64,000 bases of DNA, from assembly GCF_037038585.1 (NCBI RefSeq), contig NW_027288510.1, forward strand, positions 1,183,001 to 1,247,000, given 5' to 3'. Of this stretch, positions 61,401 to 64,000 are shown in pieces. Positions within the stretch are counted from its first letter, which is position 1; each line of letters begins with the position of its first letter. Source of the stretch: Patagioenas fasciata (Eukaryota > Chordata > Aves > Columbiformes > Columbidae). The position numbers and the translations under genes are program-made. Below the pieces are notes generated by a model. It saw nothing but the letters and a program-made list of their open reading frames with translations, searched no databases and was not told the origin of the DNA.

Positions 61401-62553
61401 AAGAACAGAGGTGCCAGGTTATTTTTGAAGGGGAGAAAAGTGATCTAGAGCCACCACTAACATCCCACCACAAGACACACACATGCCCCACAGGGACACC
61501 AGGCAGGTGGGACACCCACTCGCTGGGTCCAGTGACATTGTGTCTGCATACAACGCAGAGGGGAGGCTGCCAAACCAGCTGGTGTTCTGGTACCCACAGG
61601 AGATACTGGAGAACAGATGAGACACAAGTGATTTAAGGACCGGAAAAATGCTGTGGAGGGAAGCCTTAAAGAGACCAGGCTCTTCAGCTAATCAAAAGGG
61701 AGTCTGAGAGCTGAACAATTACAGCGCATAAGTACTTAAAGAGGAGAAAAACAACAGGAACCAAGAGGCTCTTTAATTTAGTGGAGAAAGGCATGAAAAA
61801 ATAAAACACCAACTGGTTTCACAAATGTGAAATTCTGTGCTTGTTTTTAACAAGATGGTGAGGAACTGGATGCAATTCTCCAGCTCAGTGTGCCTCCACA
61901 TCCAGGAGGGAAGCGTTCTGAAGATGTGCTTTAGCTGGACACAGCTGCTCTCAGCAGAGTGACCCTCCGTGGCAGCCTTAGGCAGGAGCTCTGCTTTGGT
62001 GACCCCTCTCCTCACTCCTCAGTGATGGAGGTTTTTCTTTCATGTCTTTCATCCACAGAACCAACTCTTGAGACTCTCCACAAACGAAAGGTTGTGTCAC
62101 CTTGATGCTTTGTGCATGGGAGGTCAGGAGATGGCTGATGCCCAAGAACAGACTTGGAATGATGCCTCAATTTTGTCTGTTCACAAATCCCAGCAAATGG
62201 TGCACAGTCATCTCTGTCCCTTCCCTTGAGCAAGGCTTTGCTCCAGTGACCAGGGGACAGAGTTACCCTCTGAGTCTGGAGGCTCCTCCAGCACTTGCTG
62301 TAGACAATGCAAGAGGCAGAGTAGAAAGACCACCACAAGTCAAAGCACAAAACAGAAACTTCCTTTTGGTGAGACTGAAGATGGTATCACGGCCAGAGCT
62401 GAGGAACCAGCAGTTACCTGTGTTTTCGAGGAGGTACTTGAGTGAGCACTCAATGGCAGTGAAGAATCCATCCAGAACTATCTCATCCACGTAATCCACA
62501 TAGGCCTTCCAGATGTCAGATGCTGGGTCTGCAAGTAAGAGGCTCTGGTTTTC
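31311..62553 (-). CDS. DNAH9: Axonemal dynein heavy chain, outer arm (DNAH9-like), partial and internally deleted
   Basis: Twenty minus-strand exons (4,345 nt) match a beta-class outer-arm dynein heavy chain, the ATP-driven motor that bends cilia and sperm tails. Order: tail (62.5-56.0 kb), linker (55.7-43.8 kb), AAA1 with Walker A GPVGTGKT (42.7 kb) and Walker B-type FDEFNR (41.1 kb), start of AAA2 with Walker A GNAGTGKS (35.8 kb), then microtubule-binding domain second half and one stalk helix (35.5 and 31.4 kb). The full family length is about 4,500 residues. About 900 residues (rest of AAA2 to first stalk helix) and about 1,100 C-terminal residues are not visible, and a 92-nt linker exon is missing. 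No internal stops or coding frameshifts are seen in the retained exons. DNAH9 fits better than DNAH11 or DNAH17 from memory. A motor lacking AAA3-AAA6 cannot work, so this is a decayed copy, a partial duplicate or a misassembly. The 5' part lies beyond the window. Confidence 0.85.
32251..32395. repeat. Two-phase pentanucleotide microsatellite (ATTCT)17(ATTCC)12
   Basis: Seventeen perfect ATTCT units (32,251-32,335) are followed directly by twelve perfect ATTCC units (32,336-32,395). One ATTCG precedes. Located in the DNAH9-like intron. Confidence 0.98.
33672..34085 (+). mobile_element. CR1-type LINE fragment
   Basis: CTGGTCCAGCTCTGGGTCCT through GAACAGCTCTGCTGGGAGGA and AGGCTGGACATGAGGAAGAA to CCAGGCCAGGCTGGG. 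Followed by a T-rich run. Confidence 0.88.
34562..35225 (-). mobile_element. CR1-type LINE fragment
   Basis: Minus-strand element starting (on + ) TCACGGAATCCCAGAATGTC and extending to CTGTCCCCAGGACCCCCAGG, 38 bp from exon 19. Same subfamily as 48,262-48,927 but inverted. Confidence 0.92.
35263..35564 (-). CDS. DNAH9: DNAH9-like exon 19 (microtubule-binding domain, second half)
   Basis: Begins GT then [50 protein letters not shown] to [10 protein letters not shown]: the distal MTBD and start of the returning stalk helix. In the family this lies about 900 residues after exon 18, yet here it follows a 96-bp intron. Acceptor TGTGCAG, donor GCT|GTAAGT, phase 1 to 0. Confidence 0.95.
35661..35871 (-). 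CDS. DNAH9: DNAH9-like exon 18 (AAA2 Walker A)
   Basis: [20 protein letters not shown] then [20 protein letters not shown] to PATREWKD plus G. The AAA2 P-loop GNAGTGKS is intact. Acceptor TTTCTCAG, donor GACG|GTAAAT, phase 0 to 1. The next exon expected in the family (LFSSIMREL) does not follow. Confidence 0.97.
35872..36346. other. Intron, nothing recognised
   Basis: 475 bp of intron sequence. Confidence 0.5.
36347..36634 (-). CDS. DNAH9: DNAH9-like exon 17 (AAA1-AAA2 connector)
   Basis: 96 codons, [20 protein letters not shown] to QAEDNFVLK. Landmarks are [27 protein letters not shown]. Acceptor GGTGTAG|GATCAC, donor AAA|GTAAGA, phase 0 to 0. Confidence 0.97.
36635..37838. other. Intron, nothing recognised
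   Basis: 1.2 kb; no repeat family identified. Confidence 0.5.
37839..37977 (-). CDS. DNAH9: DNAH9-like exon 16 (AAA1 end)
   Basis: Begins G (completing Arg) then [17 protein letters not shown] to [18 protein letters not shown] is typical of AAA1. Acceptor CATTTTAG, donor CAG|GTGAGC, phase 2 to 0. Confidence 0.97.
37978..38281. other. Short intron, nothing recognised
   Basis: 304 bp of intron. Confidence 0.5.
38282..38439 (-). CDS. DNAH9: DNAH9-like exon 15 (AAA1 sensor region)
   Basis: [20 protein letters not shown] to ENLKALF plus AG, with [20 protein letters not shown], the near-invariant AAA1 stretch. Acceptor TTTCTAG, donor CAG|GTGAGT, phase 0 to 2. Confidence 0.97.
38440..41088. other. 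Intron, nothing recognised
   Basis: 2.6 kb of intron sequence; no transposable element or second gene identified. Confidence 0.5.
41089..41193 (-). CDS. DNAH9: DNAH9-like exon 14 (AAA1 Walker B)
   Basis: 35 codons, [20 protein letters not shown] then [15 protein letters not shown]. The CFDEFNR motif is the AAA1 Walker B. Acceptor TTTCCAG, donor CAG|GTGAGT, phase 0. Confidence 0.97.
41194..42595. other. Intron with one CR1-type copy
   Basis: 1.4 kb with a CR1-type fragment at 41,937-42,512; the rest is AT-rich and unrecognised. Confidence 0.6.
41937..42512 (-). mobile_element. CR1-type LINE fragment
   Basis: Minus-strand element; on the + strand GGGCAGCCTGGGCCAGGCTC, AGCCTCCTGTGTTTCAGTCT and GAACTGGACACAACTCCAGA are diagnostic. 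It ends 84 bp from the AAA1 P-loop exon. Confidence 0.88.
42596..42752 (-). CDS. DNAH9: DNAH9-like exon 13 (AAA1 Walker A)
   Basis: [17 protein letters not shown], then the P-loop [15 protein letters not shown] of AAA1, the main ATP hydrolysis site, to NCSEQMDYK. The family usually has GPAGTGKT; the Ala to Val change keeps the GxxGxGKT pattern. Acceptor GTGAAAG, donor AAG|GTATGG, phase 2 to 0. Confidence 0.97.
42753..43784. other. Intron, nothing recognised
   Basis: 1.0 kb; no repeat family identified. Confidence 0.5.
43785..43945 (-). CDS. DNAH9: DNAH9-like exon 12 (linker end, AAA1 start)
   Basis: [17 protein letters not shown] to [10 protein letters not shown] plus AG, with [18 protein letters not shown] leading into AAA1. 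Acceptor TTGCAG, donor ACAG|GTAAGT, phase 0 to 2. Confidence 0.97.
43946..45035. other. Intron, nothing recognised
   Basis: 1.1 kb; no repeat family identified. Confidence 0.5.
45036..45275 (-). CDS. DNAH9: DNAH9-like exon 11 (linker)
   Basis: 80 codons with [33 protein letters not shown] and [13 protein letters not shown]. Acceptor TTCCCTAG, donor AAG|GTTGGT, phase 0 to 0. Confidence 0.97.
45276..45906. other. Intron, nothing recognised
   Basis: 631 bp of unremarkable intron sequence. Confidence 0.5.
45907..46032 (-). CDS. DNAH9: DNAH9-like exon 10 (linker)
   Basis: 42 codons, [20 protein letters not shown] to [12 protein letters not shown]. Acceptor TTTTCCAG, donor CAG|GTATCT, phase 0 to 0. 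Confidence 0.95.
46033..47243. other. Intron with a short CR1 fragment
   Basis: 1.2 kb with CR1 at 46,127-46,345; the rest is unrecognised. Confidence 0.6.
46127..46345 (+). mobile_element. CR1 LINE 3' fragment (short)
   Basis: ACTGGACATGAGGGAAAGGT through CAGCCCCAACCTGACAGTGT to GGACATTCTATGAG. Matches the tail of the copy at 53,083-53,690. Confidence 0.85.
47244..47396 (-). CDS. DNAH9: DNAH9-like exon 9 (linker)
   Basis: [20 protein letters not shown] to EPCDCSGQ, 51 codons, with [12 protein letters not shown]. Acceptor TTTTGCAG, donor CAG|GTGAGA, phase 0 to 0. Confidence 0.96.
48262..48927 (+). mobile_element. CR1-type LINE fragment
   Basis: CCTGGGGGTCCTGGGGACAG to the end CATTCTGGGATTCTGCGTGA. 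Includes CACACCTGGAATATTGTGAC and CCCAGGCTGCCCATGGGGGT. The same subfamily is inverted at 34,562-35,225. Confidence 0.92.
49138..49410 (-). mobile_element. CR1 LINE 3' fragment
   Basis: Begins on the + strand AGATCACAGAATCATTTTGG and runs through GGGCAGCCTGTTCCCATGCC, so the element lies on the minus strand, truncated at its 5' side. Confidence 0.9.
50789..50915 (-). CDS. DNAH9: DNAH9-like exon 8 (linker)
   Basis: Begins G (completing Arg) then [31 protein letters not shown], ends NPQL. Acceptor CTCCCCAG, donor CTG|GTAAGC, phase 2 to 0. Confidence 0.95.
50916..52026. other. Intron, nothing recognised
   Basis: About 1.1 kb, AT-rich in its right half; no repeat family identified. Confidence 0.5.
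52027..52157 (-). CDS. DNAH9: DNAH9-like exon 7 (linker)
   Basis: [20 protein letters not shown] to QLEDIQS plus AG. Acceptor TTTTTAG|GACTCC, donor GTAG|GTAGGT, phase 0 to 2. A phase-0 start cannot follow exon 6 (phase 1) directly. Confidence 0.94.
53083..53690 (+). mobile_element. CR1 LINE fragment
   Basis: GTCCTGGTGCATCCAGCACA through GAGGAGCGGCTGAAGTCCCT to a 3' end TCCTATGGTTCTATGG. Its last 210 bp match 46,127-46,345. Confidence 0.88.
53872..54340 (-). mobile_element. CR1 LINE 3' fragment
   Basis: The reverse complement carries the CR1 3' region, with CAGAATCATTTAGCTGGAGG at its + strand left edge and GGCCCCTCACACCAAGAAAG at the other end. Very like the copy at 30,055-30,550 in opposite orientation. 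Confidence 0.92.
54880..55658 (-). CDS. DNAH9: DNAH9-like exon 6 (linker, large exon)
   Basis: 779 nt, the largest exon here. It starts G (completing Arg) then [16 protein letters not shown] and ends KLSTTDT plus G. Landmarks are [53 protein letters not shown] and [11 protein letters not shown] (linker, DHC_N2). No GT donor fits the homology end; the inferred donor is the GC type, ACAG|GCATGT, leaving phase 1. Confidence 0.93.
55659..56024. other. Short intron, nothing recognised
   Basis: 366 bp of intron sequence without features. Confidence 0.5.
56025..56191 (-). CDS. DNAH9: DNAH9-like exon 5 (tail/linker border)
   Basis: [20 protein letters not shown] to KEAPF plus AG. ELPEKW is a family hallmark. 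Acceptor CTTGCAG|GAGCTG, donor CAG|GTACAG, phase 0 to 2. Confidence 0.95.
56192..58458. other. Intron, nothing recognised
   Basis: About 2.3 kb with no transposable element or gene that I can identify. Confidence 0.55.
58459..58681 (-). CDS. DNAH9: DNAH9-like exon 4 (tail)
   Basis: Begins C (completing Ser) then [15 protein letters not shown]; ends EVYKQLE. Includes [15 protein letters not shown]. Acceptor TTCTACAG, donor GAG|GTGGGT, phase 2 to 0. Confidence 0.95.
58682..60675. other. Intron with one CR1 copy
   Basis: About 2 kb. A CR1 fragment is at 58,905-59,322; the rest (59,323-60,675) is unrecognised. Confidence 0.6.
58905..59322 (+). mobile_element. CR1 LINE 3' fragment
   Basis: GAGCAGCTGAGGGAGCTGGG through TGGAACAGGCTGCCCTGGGC, ending CCTATGATTCTAT. 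Sense on the + strand, opposite to the host gene. Confidence 0.92.
60676..61100 (-). CDS. DNAH9: DNAH9-like exon 3 (tail)
   Basis: 425 nt, [16 protein letters not shown] to DHVMH plus AG. It includes the family-typical [10 protein letters not shown] and [15 protein letters not shown]. Phase 0 to 2, donor CAG|GTAGGA. Confidence 0.95.
61195..61391 (-). CDS. DNAH9: DNAH9-like exon 2 (tail)
   Basis: Begins AT (completing Asp) then [12 protein letters not shown]; ends SGFLHYQ. Acceptor CTACCAG, donor CAG|GTCCGT, phase 1 to 0. Frame continuous with exon 1. Confidence 0.92.
61392..62417. other. Intron between tail exons 1 and 2
   Basis: Ordinary intron sequence; no repeat family or gene recognised. 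Confidence 0.55.
62418..62553 (-). CDS. DNAH9: DNAH9-like exon 1 of window (tail)
   Basis: 45 codons plus 1 nt, [15 protein letters not shown] to KYLLENT. Acceptor CTTCCAG|GAAAAC, donor ACAG|GTAACT, phase 0 to 1. Dynein tail domain (DHC_N1). The preceding exon was not found up to 64,000. Confidence 0.9.
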
Positions 62554-64000
62554 CTGGAAGAAAAAGACGACACTTTGAAATACAGCGGGGCTGAGTCTGT
62601 CCTACAAGAGCTGCCCACAGCTGAGGACTCATGGCAATGAGCACACAGGTACCAGCCCTGCGGGGGGTGAGAAACCAGACAGACGGATGTTGCTGCTGGT
62701 AGCATGGCCACAATTTTCTCCTTCTGTCAAGGGCTGCTTTGTCATCTGAAGCAACTCAAAATAATCACAAGGTAAAAATGGAGTGCGTGAGAGACTTAGC
62801 AGCCCTGCAACCTTCTCCTCCCTCTTCTCTGAGGCCAAAGGGCTCAAGGGTGCTTTGCAGACCTGGGCCAAAGGCTCATCCCAATGCATGAAGCCTCAGT
62901 CCTTGTGGCCTGTATAATGTTACCTTGGGTGGATGAGTCCTTCCAAGTGGACTGCTTACACCTCTGCCCTACAAATGGTCATCTCAAAACAAGAGAACTT
63001 TAAAATTCAGAAAAGGGTTTTTAAATAAACCAAGTGAAAATAGTTAAAGATTGGGATCAGAAGACAAAGGGTTGGCTTACAGCCTCCCTTCTCAGCTTAT
63101 TGCGTCCCTTACCTCCAGGCAAGTTCACAGTCAGGAAATTCACGGTTTTCTAGGCCACAGAATGGCCCCATCCTTCTTGCGTCTCCTCTTCCACACCCAC
63201 AAGACCAGCCTGGGTATCCATCCCCTGCACCTCCCAGGCTCTGCCGTGATCCTGTTCCGGCCTTGCTATGCCCTCTGAGGGCTCTTTCTCCTAAGCCTGC
63301 CAGGGGCTCTCAACACAGGCACGGGCTCAAAAAAAACGTAAGGTCCAGCTTGCAGTCTGCTGCCAGGGGTTCAAAGCTGGCTGTATTTCATCTCTGGGGA
63401 CACAGGAGAGGGTGCCATTCCCAGTGGCATGGCAGCTTGGCACACATGAGATCATAGAATCATTCTGGTTGGAAGAGACCCTCAAGATCATCGAATCCAA
63501 CCATAACCTAACTCCACCACTAACCCATGTCCCTAAGAACCCCATCTGTACATTTGTTAACACCTCCAGGGATGTGACTCCACCACTGCTCTGGGCAGCC
63601 TATTCCAAAGCTTCACAATCCTCTCTGTGAATTATTTTTTCCTAATATCCAATCTGAACTTTCCTTGGTGCAACTTGAGGCCACTTCCTCTCATCCTATC
63701 TCTTACTACTTGGGAGAAGAGACCAACCCCCTCCATGCTCCAACCTCCTTTCAGACAGTTGCAGAGAGCAAGAAGGTCTGGCCTCAGCCTCCTCAAGATA
63801 GAGTGGCATTGCCAATTGGGCTTGAGTCAACCCAGAGTTGCTGCTCCCCAACTTTACACATCAACGCTGAGTGATTAAACTGTTAACAGAGCAAGCCAGG
63901 GCTCTGGTGCCTTGCAGACTCACCTCCACATTTTGCTGACACAAGAGAAAGGGGAACTTCACAGGACTGAACACTATGGGAATGCCCATTTGAAAGCACC
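62554..64000. other. Intron or upstream flank with one CR1 copy
   Basis: No exon resembling the preceding DNAH9 tail exon is seen. A CR1 fragment is at 63,449-63,800. The rest is unrecognised. Confidence 0.55.
63449..63800 (-). mobile_element. CR1 LINE 3' fragment
   Basis: Begins on the + strand GATCATAGAATCATTCTGGT and passes CAACCATAACCTAACTCC, GGGCAGCCTATTCCA and TTCCTTGGTGCAACTTGAGG. The element lies on the minus strand. Confidence 0.93.

Noticed and set aside
31311..62553. Identity as DNAH11 or DNAH17
   Set aside because: Both are close paralogues, but the linker and tail exons agree better with DNAH9 as I remember it; a phylogeny would settle it.
63920..63940. Possible 12-nt DNAH9 micro-exon (QNVE) with good AG and GT sites
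   Set aside because: Too short to support; surrounding peptide is not dynein-like and no neighbouring tail exon is found.

Overview
The window is avian nuclear DNA. The evidence is many CR1 LINE 3' ends (several closing with ATTCTATGAT-type tails), an avian ERVL-type retroviral remnant, and split vertebrate ciliary genes. No bacterial features are present. The species cannot be named from the sequence. Gene identities rest on remembered family sequences, not a search.

Part 1, about 1-25,300, is a very large imperfect inverted repeat. A G/C-skewed minisatellite (unit about 39-40 bp) fills 1-10,997, C-rich on the + strand, and 15,638-25,296, G-rich on the + strand. Inside it lie two near-identical inverted arms (10,998-12,158 and 14,408-15,637), each built on a 68-bp GC-rich tandem repeat. 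The arms flank a 2.25-kb unique spacer holding a CpG-island, promoter-like stretch and an AT-rich stretch. The arrays have higher-order structure, including a 3.4-3.5-kb near-identical tandem duplication in the right array. The left array alone carries a 5'-truncated ERVL-type element (integrase, polypurine tract, 3' LTR).

Part 2, about 25,300-28,100, holds three minus-strand exons of a CCDC42-like coiled-coil sperm/cilium protein. Both the 5' and 3' exons of that gene are missing. A degenerate G/T-rich repeat separates it from the minisatellite.

Part 3, about 31,300-64,000, holds twenty minus-strand exons of an axonemal outer-arm dynein heavy chain, best matched to DNAH9. They run from the tail (62.5 kb) through the linker, AAA1 and the start of AAA2 (35.7 kb). 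The gene then jumps across a 96-bp intron to the second half of the microtubule-binding domain and one stalk helix. AAA2 (rest) to AAA4, the first stalk helix, AAA5, AAA6 and the C-terminus are not visible. One conserved 92-nt linker exon also appears to be missing. The remaining exons have intact frames and splice sites.

Taken together, this looks like a rearranged or decayed DNAH9-CCDC42 locus beside a satellite palindrome. A segmental duplicate on a W, micro- or germline-restricted chromosome, or a misassembly, are the main alternatives. The breakpoint joins keep splice phase (AAA2 to MTBD phase 1/1; stalk to CCDC42 phase 0/0), so a chimeric transcript is conceivable. The missing linker exon would shift its frame. 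Introns are studded with CR1 fragments in both orientations and one two-phase pentanucleotide microsatellite.
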